A DNA stretch of 36,190 nt from Rhodocyclaceae bacterium (GTDB taxonomy: Bacteria > Pseudomonadota > Gammaproteobacteria > Burkholderiales > Rhodocyclaceae). Below are positions 16,359 through 24,634 of the stretch, piece by piece (positions within the stretch are counted from its first letter, which is position 1; every line of letters starts with the position of its first letter). The position numbers and the translations under genes are program-made. Under the pieces are notes generated by a model. It was not told the DNA's origin. It did no database searches and saw only the letters and a program-made list of their open reading frames with translations. The stretch lies in contig JAEUNM010000099.1 in the NCBI GenBank assembly GCA_016791105.1, positions 1 through 36,190 of the forward strand, in the 5' to 3' direction.

Positions 16359-18023
16359 TCAAGCCTCCGGGCGCTTCAATTTTTTGCGCCACACGCTGGA
16401 CAAGGCGCCCAGCTTGCTGCGCACCGATTCGCGCTCGTCCGACAGCACGTCGAGAAAATCGGACAAACGTTTGGATTTCATGACGGTGTAGAACGTCACC
16501 CAGGTGGTCGTACTCAGTATTCCAATGAAATAGATGAATTTCTGCCAGTCGCTCAGTTCCCCGAGCGACAGCAGATTCATGCCGAAATAGCCGGTCACGG
16601 TGGTGCCGATGAGGCCGAACGCCGTCACCACCGTCAGCCGCACCACGGTATTGGCCTGGCGGCGCAGTGAATCCGAATCGAGGTAGGTATCCATGTCCTC
16701 GATGCGCTCCTGCACTTCTTGATACAGTTCGGCGGTGCCCAAAAATTCCCGCAGCCGCTGATATAGCTCGCGCGCCTGCGACTGGTCCGAAATGTGGTGG
16801 AACCAGTAGCGGTGCGTGAAGCGCAGGAAAATTTCCTTGATCTGGCGAATTTCGCGCTTGAAGCGCTTGACCGATTCCGGGTTCTGGATGTCCAGCCGCT
16901 TGAGCGAAAACACCAGCCTATCCGCCATCATGAATAGCGCCGCCTTGTGCATGTGCGGAATCAGGAACAGCAAAAAATACTGGTGGCGGAATTGTTGCAG
17001 CAGGCCGCCGCTGGGGGTGTAGAAAAATTTCTGTTGCGCGCTGCCGACCAGCATGAAGCCTTCGCCACAACAGGTATAGCGCGAACCGGGCGGGCCCTCG
17101 GCCTGATCGTTCCAGTAGCGGTCATAACAGTGCAGGGCTTCGAATTTGTCGGATTCTGTGCCGCATACCGGCATCACGTTCGGATCGCCGGGCGGCATCA
17201 CCAAGGTGAGGCGCATGAAATCGGCGCGCGTCAGGGCGCGCGGATCGCCCTCCAGCGCCAGATAGCCCATCACCGGCATGCGGTGATATTCGAGGTGGCG
17301 GTAGCGCAACAAGCCCTTGGAGTCGGAGTGGTGCTGCACCATGGGCTGCATGATGAAATCCCAGTGCGCGGCATCGGTCGGGGCACGGAATTCGCACACG
17401 TGGCGCAGAAATTTGTCGCGGTTTTCATAGTCGGATACCGCCAGAACCTGACCGTTGGCCCCCAACCATTCCACGGTTTTGGGACAGTGCCCACCGTTGC
17501 CGTCGCGTTCCCAGTAAATCGGGTAAGTGCGGCCGAAGCGGAACATGAATTCCTGCGCCAGCTCAAGCGAAATGTTCGACGCGAACAGTTCTATCGTCAG
17601 AACGATGATGTCGAGGTCGTAAAAAAAGTACAGGTCGACGTGGGCCACGTCGATCACCAGCGGCGGGCCGTCCTCGTCCGGAAAGGTGCAGCGCACCTGC
17701 TGGATGTCTTCGCGGCGGAATACCCGTATGGGCGATTCGGCTGGCGACGACGCGCGCCCGCGCGCATCGCCGTACAGAAAGCGCCGCACGTGCGGCAGAA
17801 AGGTTACGAATTCGCTGTAGTGGCGCTGCTGGAACTCACCCGGGTCGCCGGTAAATTCGTCTTCGACCTCGCGCCAGGGATTGTCGGGCGAGCTTACCTG
17901 AAGCACTTCCCAGTGATTTTGAATCTGGCTGCTTTCGCGCAGCGGCATCAATTGCAGCGGCCACAGCAATATTTCGCGGAAGTGGCGCACCATGCGCTGA
18001 GCATTGTCGTTCGACGCTTCCAT
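16359..18023 (-). CDS. CorA-like (GMN-motif) membrane protein with very long N-terminal domain
   Basis: 554 residues, much longer than CorA (about 320). The last ~90 residues carry two membrane helices with the YFGMN signature at the end of the first (GMN at 481-483), the pore-loop motif of CorA/ZntB Mg2+ channels. Before this lies a long helical stretch (about 370-460, RFKREIRQIKEIFLRFTHRY onward) like the CorA stalk helix. The first ~350 residues form an unusual soluble domain rich in aromatic, His and Cys residues (YTCCGEGFMLVG, HCYDRYW). It may be a divalent cation channel with an extra regulatory domain, but transport has to be inferred. No other gene lies in its transcription unit. Confidence 0.75.
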   Translation of the reverse strand: MEASNDNAQRMVRHFREILLWPLQLMPLRESSQIQNHWEVLQVSSPDNPWREVEDEFTGDPGEFQQRHYSEFVTFLPHVRRFLYGDARGRASSPAESPIRVFRREDIQQVRCTFPDEDGPPLVIDVAHVDLYFFYDLDIIVLTIELFASNISLELAQEFMFRFGRTYPIYWERDGNGGHCPKTVEWLGANGQVLAVSDYENRDKFLRHVCEFRAPTDAAHWDFIMQPMVQHHSDSKGLLRYRHLEYHRMPVMGYLALEGDPRALTRADFMRLTLVMPPGDPNVMPVCGTESDKFEALHCYDRYWNDQAEGPPGSRYTCCGEGFMLVGSAQQKFFYTPSGGLLQQFRHQYFLLFLIPHMHKAALFMMADRLVFSLKRLDIQNPESVKRFKREIRQIKEIFLRFTHRYWFHHISDQSQARELYQRLREFLGTAELYQEVQERIEDMDTYLDSDSLRRQANTVVRLTVVTAFGLIGTTVTGYFGMNLLSLGELSDWQKFIYFIGILSTTTWVTFYTVMKSKRLSDFLDVLSDERESVRSKLGALSSVWRKKLKRPEA

Positions 18024-18166
18024 GTGCCCTCCTCGGCTCGCGGTGCGCGGGGAGTATAGGCGAATAGAGCGCCGAGCAAAACGCTGACATCCTGCTTGCG
18101 CACGAGGCGCTGCGCCACGGCGTCGTGCCGGCGCCTAGCCGGGATCCGGCACTTTCCTATCCTTGC

Positions 18167-18370
18167 TCAGGAACCGGCGGGACGGCGCCGTGGAAGTGGC
18201 CCCGCCAAACCCACCAGATAACGCCCCACGCCCGCAAACAGGCGCTTGGGAAGGAAAACGCGTGGCACCACCGCAATGCGTGCAACGCTCGAATCGCGCA
18301 AATTCCCGAACAACGCCTGGCGGCTGGTGGCGAGAAATCCGGCGATGGCAATCTGAGTGGGATCCTGCAT
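18167..18370 (-). CDS. Small hypothetical protein
   Basis: 67-residue ORF starting at ATG 18370, with GGAG about six bases upstream. The product begins MQDPTQIAIAGFLATSRQAL and has two weakly hydrophobic stretches and a basic, Pro/Arg-rich end. I do not recognise a family. The good ribosome-binding site is the main support; composition is not decisive and the ORF could be spurious. Confidence 0.4.
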   Translation of the reverse strand: MQDPTQIAIAGFLATSRQALFGNLRDSSVARIAVVPRVFLPKRLFAGVGRYLVGLAGPLPRRRPAGS

Positions 18371-18479
18371 GCTGTCTCCTTTCGGTACTTTCTGTGTGGT
18401 CGACAAATACCCCTGGCCGGCCCGGCCGGCGTCGTCATTTTTTTGTGCGCGCGGCGCAACATGCGCCCGCGCGTGGCTA

Positions 18480-18495
18480 GGCCGCTCGCGCGGCC
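18480..18495. repeat. Perfect GC-rich hairpin after the small periplasmic gene
   Basis: GGCCGC and GCGGCC form a six-bp stem with a TCGC loop just past the stop codon of the minus-strand gene at 18500-18754. No T-run follows in that direction, so intrinsic termination is uncertain. A second imperfect hairpin, rich in GCGC, follows at about 18450-18475. Confidence 0.4.
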
Positions 18496-18499
18496 AAGG

Positions 18500-18754
18500 T
18501 CAAAAGTGGTTGCGCGGCCGCTTGTCGCTATACACTTCGCGCCCGGCGTCGCGCACGTCCTTGCGCAGTTGGCGCAATTCGTCCGGCGTCAGCCGGCTAC
18601 CGTGCGCCTCGCGCTCGGGCGGTGCTTGCAGGGGCATTTCGAACCGGCGCCCCGGCTCCGGCGCGCCGCCACGCGGTTCGGCACCCGCCTGCGCCGCCAC
18701 AGCGCCGGCCGATGCGCACAGCATGGCAGTCATGATGCATGCCTTGCATTTCAT
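18500..18754 (-). CDS. Small secreted or periplasmic hypothetical protein
   Basis: 84 residues from the ATG at 18754, which follows GGAGA. The N-terminus MKCKACIMTAMLCASAGAVA is a typical Sec signal peptide ending in an AxA site (AVAAQA). The mature part is short and charged: a Pro/Gly/Glu-rich linker, then LTPDELRQLRKDVRDAGREV, an amphipathic helix, and a basic tail. I do not recognise the family; short signal-peptide proteins with a 'LTPDERRQLRRDI'-type helix are frequent in betaproteobacteria. It is divergent from ompR with about 250 bases between the start codons. Confidence 0.65.
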   Translation of the reverse strand: MKCKACIMTAMLCASAGAVAAQAGAEPRGGAPEPGRRFEMPLQAPPEREAHGSRLTPDELRQLRKDVRDAGREVYSDKRPRNHF

Positions 18755-18941
18755 CGAAATTTCTCCAAGCTTGCGGGCGCAGCCCAAGTACCTGCACTCG
18801 CCTTACCATCCCCGCAAGAATTGTATCGGCTTAAGCGCCCAGCGTCGCGGCGCCAAAGCCGCGCGCCTGCCTTGCAACGCTGCCTTGCATTGTGCGGCGG
18901 CTTTGTAAGCTCGGTATTTTTCGCTTTTCGGCGTTTGTAAA

Positions 18942-18969
18942 AGATTGTGACGCCGCGTTGCCGCAATCT
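18942..18969. promoter_or_regulatory. Inverted repeat upstream of ompR
   Basis: AGATTGTG (18942-18949) and CGCAATCT (18962-18969) match as reverse complements with one mismatch and a 12-base spacer. The right arm ends 36 bases before the ompR start. It could be an operator or a hairpin in the leader; no clear sigma-70 promoter was found beside it. Confidence 0.3.
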
Positions 18970-19005
18970 TGTTGGACTGGCCTGGCACGGGCTAGCATAT
19001 GCAGC

Positions 19006-19734
19006 ATGGACAAAAACAGAATCCTGGTCGTGGATGACGACCCGCGCCTGCGCGAACTGTTGAATCGCTATCTCGGGCAGCAAGGCTATACGGTCAAGGC
19101 AGTGGGCGACGCGCCACAAATGGACAAGGCGCTGTCGCGCGAGTTGTACGACCTCCTGGTGCTCGACCTGATGCTTCCGGGTGAAGACGGCCTCGCCATT
19201 TGCCGCCGCCTGCGCGCCCAGAACAATGCGATTCCCATCATCATGCTCACTGCCAAGGGCGAGGACGTAGACCGTATCGTGGGCCTCGAAATGGGTGCCG
19301 ACGATTATCTGGCCAAGCCTTTCAATCCGCGCGAGCTGGTGGCGCGCATTCAGGCCGTGCTGCGCCGCCAGGGCGCGCGCCCCTTGCCCGGCGCGCCGGC
19401 GTCCGAAGACACGGAAGTGGCTTTCGGTTCGGTACGCGTGAATCTGGGCACCCGCATCCTCGAGCGCGGTGACACGGTGACGCAACTTACCACCGGCGAA
19501 TTTGCGCTGCTCAAGGTTTTGCTGCAGAACCCGCGCCAGCCGCTTTCGCGCGACAAGCTCATGGAACTGGCGCGCGGCCGCGAATACGAAGTGTTCGACC
19601 GCGCCATCGACGTCCAGATATCGCGCTTGCGCAAACTGGTCGAAGACGACCCGGCCAAACCACGCTACCTGCAAACCGTGTGGGGCTTCGGCTACGTATT
19701 CGTGCCTGACGGTGAAGCCGCCCGCAAGCCCTGA
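19006..19734 (+). CDS. ompR: OmpR-type response regulator
   Basis: 242 residues from the ATG at 19006. Receiver domain (1-120): acidic pocket VVDDD (10-12), phosphorylation site Asp54 in LVLDLMLPGEDG, Thr/Ser at LTAKGED and Lys104 in DDYLAKPF. DNA-binding winged helix (about 140-235): LTTGEFALLKVLLQNPRQPL, SRDKLMELARGREYEVFDRA, ISRLRKLVEDD and YLQTVWGFGYVFVPDG match OmpR closely. It is activated by EnvZ, encoded 55 bases downstream, and controls envelope and osmotic-response genes in relatives. No porin gene is adjacent. An upstream in-frame extension has no ribosome-binding site or homology. Confidence 0.93.
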   Translation: MDKNRILVVDDDPRLRELLNRYLGQQGYTVKAVGDAPQMDKALSRELYDLLVLDLMLPGEDGLAICRRLRAQNNAIPIIMLTAKGEDVDRIVGLEMGADDYLAKPFNPRELVARIQAVLRRQGARPLPGAPASEDTEVAFGSVRVNLGTRILERGDTVTQLTTGEFALLKVLLQNPRQPLSRDKLMELARGREYEVFDRAIDVQISRLRKLVEDDPAKPRYLQTVWGFGYVFVPDGEAARKP

Positions 19735-19789
19735 AACTTTTTCCCGTGTACCGCGCGCAGGATAGGGCCGGCCACGCCACGCCGCAGGC

Positions 19790-21169
19790 ATGTTCGTGAA
19801 AGCATCCGCCCTGGTGCCGGAAAGTTTGCTGTGGCGAACTTTCCTCGTGCTGGCGTCCCTCATGATGCTGTCCGTGCTGGCCTGGTCGGGCATTTACGCC
19901 TGGTTCGAGCGCGAGCCGCGCGCGCGCGAAACTGCCCAGGTGGTGGCCAGCATCGTGAACCTCACGCGCGCCGCGCTACTGGCGTCCGACACCCAGCGCC
20001 GCTACGAACTGCTGCGCGACATGGCGGAACGCGAGGCGATACGCATATACCCGGTGGAAAATGGCGAAGCCACCAGCGCCCTGCCGCCCACACCCACCTA
20101 CCGCCTCATCGAAAGCGAACTGAAGCGCCTGCTCGGCCCGCTCACGCGGGTGGCCGGCACGCGCGAAGGCGTGCCGGGCTTTTATGTGAGCTTTCTGGTC
20201 AGCGACAGCGAAAACGAACCGGAGCCGGACGAATACTGGCTGCAGTTGCGCCGCGAACGGCTGGAGCCGGCGGTCGCGCTGGAGTGGCTGGGCTGGGCGG
20301 CGGCGGCATTACTTCTGGCATTGGGCGGCGCCTATCTGCTGGTTTGGCGTGTCACGCACCCGCTACGCGATCTGGCGGTGGCGGCGCGTCAGATCGGTCG
20401 CGGCAAGCGTGCGATCGAACTGCCCGAGCAAGGCCCGACCGAACTGGTCGAACTGACCCGCGCATTCAATCAGATGTCGGCCGACCTGCGCCAACTGGAC
20501 GCTGACCGCGCACTGATCCTGGCCGGCATTTCGCACGATTTGCGCACCCCGCTCACGCGCCTCACGCTGGGCATAGAAATGTCCGCCGCAGATGAATTCA
20601 TGGCCGACTCGATGCGCGCCGACATCGAGGAAATGGATCGCGTGATAGGCCAGTTTCTGGATTTTGCACGCGAGGACGGCGGCGAACCGGCGGTCGAACT
20701 GGACGCGGCGGAATTGGTGCAGGATTTGGCCGCGCAATACCAGCGGCGCGGCCTGCCGGTGCTGGCCAGGCTGCCGCCCTCTGCGCCAAAACTATGTGCA
20801 CGTCCGCTGGCGCTGCGCCGCGTGCTGGCAAATCTGGTGGACAACGCCGTGCGCTATGCCGGCACCGGCAGCAACATAGAAATCGCGCTGGCGGAGCATG
20901 GCGCCGTGGTGCGCTTCGAGGTGCTGGATCGCGGCCCGGGCATTCCGCCGGACAAGGCGGAAATCGTGAAACGGCCATTCACGCGGCTTGAACAAGCCCG
21001 CACCGGCGCCACCGGCGCCGGCCTCGGGCTGGCCATCGTGGATCGTGTAGTGCACGCCCACGCCGGCAGTTTCGAATTGCTGCCGCGCGAGGGCGGCGGC
21101 TTGTGCGCGCGTATCAGCTTGCCGGCGGTCGCGACACGCCGCCGGATGCCGGCGCGCCCTGCCGCTTAA
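19790..21169 (+). CDS. envZ: EnvZ-type sensor histidine kinase
   Basis: 459 residues. First membrane helix at about 14-36 (LLWRTFLVLASLMMLSVLAW), a periplasmic domain (about 37-160), second helix at about 165-187, then HAMP (VTHPLRDLAVAARQIGRGKR). The dimerisation/phosphoacceptor box is AGISHDLRTPLTRL with His249, a near-perfect EnvZ match. ATP-binding motifs follow: N-box (LANLVDNAVRYA), G1 (DRGPGIP), F-box (VKRPFTRLE) and G2 (TGAGLGLAIV). It phosphorylates OmpR and probably also dephosphorylates it. The last four bases of the gene (TTAA) are shared with the end of the convergent SapC-family gene. Confidence 0.93.
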   Translation: MFVKASALVPESLLWRTFLVLASLMMLSVLAWSGIYAWFEREPRARETAQVVASIVNLTRAALLASDTQRRYELLRDMAEREAIRIYPVENGEATSALPPTPTYRLIESELKRLLGPLTRVAGTREGVPGFYVSFLVSDSENEPEPDEYWLQLRRERLEPAVALEWLGWAAAALLLALGGAYLLVWRVTHPLRDLAVAARQIGRGKRAIELPEQGPTELVELTRAFNQMSADLRQLDADRALILAGISHDLRTPLTRLTLGIEMSAADEFMADSMRADIEEMDRVIGQFLDFAREDGGEPAVELDAAELVQDLAAQYQRRGLPVLARLPPSAPKLCARPLALRRVLANLVDNAVRYAGTGSNIEIALAEHGAVVRFEVLDRGPGIPPDKAEIVKRPFTRLEQARTGATGAGLGLAIVDRVVHAHAGSFELLPREGGGLCARISLPAVATRRRMPARPAA

Positions 21170-21885
21170 TTGGCCGTTCTGGCCGCGGTGCGGTCGAGCA
21201 AATCCTGCAGGTTGGTAAGCGACAGCAGGTGAGCGTAAATCAGGCCCAGCCAGCCGCGCCGGAACAGATCGATCACCGCCGCGCTCTGCAGTGCCTGCAG
21301 CTTCTGTTCATCCACGACCCAGAACTTTTCCAGGCGAAACTTGCGCCCGTCGCGCAATTCCGCCAGCGCCGACATTTCGCGCATCAGACCGAGTTGATCG
21401 AGTTCCTTGCAGAATTCCGCCGTGCGTGAAGCTTCGGCGTGGAAACCCTGCACGAAACCCAGGGCCTGAGTCAGGAAAGCGCCATCCTTGCCTTCGGCGT
21501 CGAACAGCGGTTCGCCTTCGTCGCGACTGAAGCCGGCATAACCTTCGTCTATGCACACCATGAGGCGCTCATCGTTCTGCTTGGCGACCACGAATGGATA
21601 ACGCCGCACGAAAGCCGGCACATAGCGTGCGCGCCAGCCGTCGTCGCCCATGAACAGGTTTTCCCGCTCGCGCATGCCGAGCAGGGCGACTGGCAACAGC
21701 CCGTCCTCCTGACGCGCGAACACGATGGGGTATTCATGCGAAGCCGGCGCCAGTTCGGCGGCGGCCAGTGGTACGAAATGGGTGTCGGCGGCAAACTTGT
21801 GGCCGGGCTGCGCTTTCAGGCGCAGGTTGCGATGGGTATTGCGGTCGAGCGGGACGATGCGCTCGTAGAAAATCAAGGTGCTCAT
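21166..21885 (-). CDS. SapC-family protein
   Basis: 239 residues. The N-terminal part (FYERIVPLDRNTHRNLRLK) and the later GYAGFSRDEGEPLFDAEGKD match the SapC family (PF07277), named after a Campylobacter surface-layer-associated protein; most members are uncharacterised. It has no signal peptide or membrane segment, so it is probably cytoplasmic. The stop codon overlaps the envZ stop by four bases. Directly upstream of the start, AGCGCGAT/ATCGCGCT arms could form a hairpin covering the ribosome-binding region, and no clear Shine-Dalgarno sequence is seen. Confidence 0.8.
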   Translation of the reverse strand: MSTLIFYERIVPLDRNTHRNLRLKAQPGHKFAADTHFVPLAAAELAPASHEYPIVFARQEDGLLPVALLGMRERENLFMGDDGWRARYVPAFVRRYPFVVAKQNDERLMVCIDEGYAGFSRDEGEPLFDAEGKDGAFLTQALGFVQGFHAEASRTAEFCKELDQLGLMREMSALAELRDGRKFRLEKFWVVDEQKLQALQSAAVIDLFRRGWLGLIYAHLLSLTNLQDLLDRTAARTAN

Positions 21886-21886
21886 G

Positions 21887-21914
21887 ATCGCGCTCTGCTT
21901 GAAGAAAGCGCGAT
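21887..21914 (-). promoter_or_regulatory. Hairpin next to the SapC-family start codon
   Basis: ATCGCGCT (21887-21894) and AGCGCGAT (21907-21914) are perfect reverse complements separated by 12 bases. In the minus-strand message this stem ends one base before the ATG. It could occlude the ribosome site or be an operator; a TAGAAT box (21918-21913, minus) overlaps its distal arm. Confidence 0.4.
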
Positions 21915-21990
21915 TCTAACCGCTACGCCGCGGGCAAGGTGCCGGGCAGGTCACGCGCGCCGGGCTTTTTACCGCCGGGCTACGCGCAAA

Positions 21991-24288
21991 TCACTCGCCC
22001 GGCGCGGTTTCGAGCGCCTTGCGCACCGCGCGCTCGAACATCGGTGCGTCATCCAGCATTTGCGCATCGCCGCGCTGGAACTGCAGGGCCAGCGCTTCCG
22101 GCGTAAGCGACAGGGCGCGCGGCGATTGCGGATTGGTGAACAGGAACAAGCTGCGCCGCGGGCTGATCCATGACAGGCGGCCGCGCGTGCGCTCGCCTTC
22201 GCTATTGGTGAACTCGACCCAATCGCCGCGCGCCAGGCGATCGATGCGCGTCATGGGCATTTCGAACCCGGCCGGCAATTCGGCGCTGATGCTGTCGACT
22301 TCCACTTCCCCGTCGCCGGTGCGGCTGACGCTGATGCTGGGCACCGTGACAGGCGGCGGCGCGGGCATCACCGGCACCGCGAGTGCGGCGGCATCGGCGG
22401 CCGGCATGGCGGCGCCCGGGCGCACCACGCTGGAGTGCAGCAATACCAGTGCATCGAGAAACGCGCGCTTTTCGTGCACCGGTACGTCCATTTCGTCCAG
22501 CGACTGGTTCAGGCGGCGCAACAGCGTGGGCAGCAATTGCACGAGTTGTTTACGCTCTTCGGCATTCGCCTTGGGCATCACGCTCCACACCAGATCGGTC
22601 GCCGTCTGCAAGGCGAGCTGCCAGGCTTCACCTTCTTCGCCGCCGTTTTCCCAGGCCGCCTGCATGCGATGATTCCAGCAGGCAAGCAGGAACTGGCGCA
22701 CCACTTCGGGCACACCCGCAGCGGCTTTGGCGGCCATCGCACGATCCGCCGCCTCGGCCGCCAATTCCTTGCGCTCCAGATGTTCGACCAGACGCGAAGA
22801 GCGCTCCGCCACTTCCGCTTCGTGTTCAGCCTGATTGGCGAGGAAAGTTTCGAGATCCGACAGCACGGAATCGAAAATCGACAAATCGCTTTCGAATTCG
22901 TCCTGGATGCGCGCAATCATGAAACTGAGCTGCACATACAGGGCGTCGTTGTGCCCGATGTTGCGTCCCGCGGCGATGGCCGCGCGCGATATGCCTTCGA
23001 GCAGGCGCCGCACCGGGTGGTGACGGCTGGAGAAAAAGCTGCGATCCAGCATCGCCGCCTTGAGTACCGGTATCTGCAGCCGGCCGACCAGAGCTTTGAT
23101 GGGATCGGCGATCTGTTCGTCATCGAAAATGAAGTCGAACAGCATCGCGATGATATCTACCGTGATCGCGTCCAGCGGCGGCAACTGCTGGCCGGTCTGG
23201 CTGTCGCGCAGGTTGTGCAGCACATTGCTCACGCCGGGCAGATCGGCACCGCCCATGCCCAGCGGCGCCGCAGCAAAAGTTCCCGGCAACTGCTGCACGG
23301 CGCGTTGCAATGCACTCAGGTTCTGCATGAAATCGGCCGTGGAGGCCGCCAACTGGCCGGCATCAGCACCCATGCCGCCGGGTGCACCGAATCCACCGGG
23401 CAAGCCTTCCGCCATGCCGCCGGCCGCAGAAACCTGCCCGCGCAGGCGCGCAAACCAGTCGTCGTCACCCGCGCCGGGCAGCTTGGGCAGGTCCGGCAAA
23501 TCGCCCGCCTTTTCTGCACTGTCTGCGCGGGATTCGGGGGCGGCGGCATGTTGCGCCGATGCGCGTTTGTCGCCTCGGTGGCCGCGCCGCAAATCCGGCA
23601 GCACGTCCATTTCGATCAGGCGGGTATTGAGGTCGCGGTACAGCGAGGAAATTTCTTCCGAAACCTGCTTTTCCAGCAGCTTCAGGAACACCAGACGCAT
23701 CTGCACGCTGCCTTCGATGCGTTCGCAGGCGCTTTTGAGCCCGGCGCGGACGGCGTCCGGACCGATGGGATTGTCTTCGTCGTTGGGGTTGGGGCGGCCC
23801 AATAGCGTGCCGAAACGCTGGCTAAGCGCGAACAAGTCGTCCTCGCAGCGCTCTTTCAGATGCCCGGCCACTTCATTGAGGGCGAGATCCTGCGACAACT
23901 CTTCTTCATCGACCAGCTTCAGTTCGTCCAGACTGGTCGCGCCGCGCTTCACGCCCCCGGACAACACACCTTCATAGTGCTTCTGCACCGTGTCGATGAA
24001 TGCTTCTTCTATGCTGCGCCACTGCACGCGCGCGCGGCCGCGAGCTTCGTCGTACAGTTTGCGGGTATCGCGATCGAGTTCGGCGTCGGCCAGGGTGACC
24101 AGTTCTTCTTCGATCTTTTTGAGCATGCCCTCGAGGGAACCGCGCAGGCGGCGCAGCGAGAAATCTTGACAGTCCGTGAGCACGCGGCGCTTGGTACCGG
24201 ACGGCGCAGCCCGGCGCGAACCGTCCATGCCGGCAGCGGCCGCGAGCGCGGCGCCGAGATTGACGACTTTGTCAGATTTTTGTCCCAC
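21991..24288 (-). CDS. DUF1631-family protein, candidate c-di-GMP-controlled effector
   Basis: 765 residues if started at GTG 24288, which has AAGGA seven bases upstream; an ATG at 24303 and a GTG at 24312 are in frame without a good site. The sequence is largely helical: an N-terminal part (DFSLRRLRGSLEGMLKKIEE), a Gly/Ala/Pro-rich linker around residues 270-360, a long helical core (ITVDIIAMLFDFIFDDEQI, then VLKAAMLDRSFFSSRHHPVR) and a C-terminal ~110-residue domain (RGDWVEF, RGRLSWISPRRSLFLFTN) that resembles PilZ-like domains of DUF1631 proteins. The family's function is unknown. The upstream region carries a class I c-di-GMP riboswitch, pointing to c-di-GMP-dependent expression, perhaps tied to motility or surface behaviour. 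It is transcribed away from the HDOD gene. Confidence 0.82.
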   Translation of the reverse strand: MGQKSDKVVNLGAALAAAAGMDGSRRAAPSGTKRRVLTDCQDFSLRRLRGSLEGMLKKIEEELVTLADAELDRDTRKLYDEARGRARVQWRSIEEAFIDTVQKHYEGVLSGGVKRGATSLDELKLVDEEELSQDLALNEVAGHLKERCEDDLFALSQRFGTLLGRPNPNDEDNPIGPDAVRAGLKSACERIEGSVQMRLVFLKLLEKQVSEEISSLYRDLNTRLIEMDVLPDLRRGHRGDKRASAQHAAAPESRADSAEKAGDLPDLPKLPGAGDDDWFARLRGQVSAAGGMAEGLPGGFGAPGGMGADAGQLAASTADFMQNLSALQRAVQQLPGTFAAAPLGMGGADLPGVSNVLHNLRDSQTGQQLPPLDAITVDIIAMLFDFIFDDEQIADPIKALVGRLQIPVLKAAMLDRSFFSSRHHPVRRLLEGISRAAIAAGRNIGHNDALYVQLSFMIARIQDEFESDLSIFDSVLSDLETFLANQAEHEAEVAERSSRLVEHLERKELAAEAADRAMAAKAAAGVPEVVRQFLLACWNHRMQAAWENGGEEGEAWQLALQTATDLVWSVMPKANAEERKQLVQLLPTLLRRLNQSLDEMDVPVHEKRAFLDALVLLHSSVVRPGAAMPAADAAALAVPVMPAPPPVTVPSISVSRTGDGEVEVDSISAELPAGFEMPMTRIDRLARGDWVEFTNSEGERTRGRLSWISPRRSLFLFTNPQSPRALSLTPEALALQFQRGDAQMLDDAPMFERAVRKALETAPGE

Positions 24289-24352
24289 GATGCATTCCTT
24301 CATCCATTGCACATCAACGAGGGCATGGAGTACAGGCGGCGGGATGGATAGA

Positions 24353-24369
24353 GGAGCGTATGACGCTCC
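24353..24369 (-). promoter_or_regulatory. Hairpin between riboswitch and DUF1631 start
   Basis: GGAGCG and CGCTCC form a perfect six-bp stem with a five-base loop, beginning a few bases after the 3' end of the riboswitch aptamer. No U-run follows, so it is more likely part of a translational or antisense-type expression platform than an intrinsic terminator. Confidence 0.45.
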
Positions 24370-24460
24370 ACACCGGCAATCCCGCTATCCTGGAGCCCTG
24401 ACCTCGGAACTCTTTAGACCGGAGACTTTGCGTCACCCCCTTTCGGAGGTTTTGCCTTGA
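24370..24460 (-). ncRNA. Class I cyclic di-GMP riboswitch (GEMM)
   Basis: Read on the minus strand from 24460: GGCAAAACC, a CCTCC-GAAA-GGGGG tetraloop stem, TGACGCAAAG, CTCCGG, CTAAA, and finally ATAGCGGGATTGCC. The first GGCAA pairs with the last TTGCC to close P1. This order and the near-invariant GACGCAAAG, GAAA tetraloop, CTAAA and TAGCGGG elements are those of the GEMM-I aptamer (Vc2 type). It lies about 80 bases upstream of the DUF1631 start and just downstream of a likely promoter. It is expected to bind c-di-GMP and switch DUF1631 expression; the direction of the switch cannot be told from sequence. Confidence 0.88.
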
Positions 24461-24487
24461 GTCGGATCGGTTGAAAATTTTGAGTCT

Positions 24488-24516
24488 AGTATCGAACTGT
24501 CTGTTTCATGCGTCAA
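24488..24516 (-). promoter_or_regulatory. Sigma-70-like promoter for the riboswitch-DUF1631 transcript
   Basis: On the minus strand TTGACG (24516-24511) and GATACT (24493-24488) are separated by 17 bases, matching the -35 and -10 boxes at five and four of six positions. Transcription would begin about 20 bases before the riboswitch aptamer. Confidence 0.6.
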
Positions 24517-24634
24517 GCCATCCGCGTGCTGCGTTTTCGCCGGCCTGTTGCATATGCCTCAGTCCCCGGTATTTTGTAGTCACCCGCCGTGCGCGCCGCG
24601 CGGTCGGCCCGTTAAAAATTTCGCAAATTCAGCC

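Noticed and set aside
18450..18475. GC-rich imperfect hairpin as intrinsic terminator
   Set aside because: The T-run lies on the wrong side for plus-strand transcripts and appears as an A-run for minus-strand ones.
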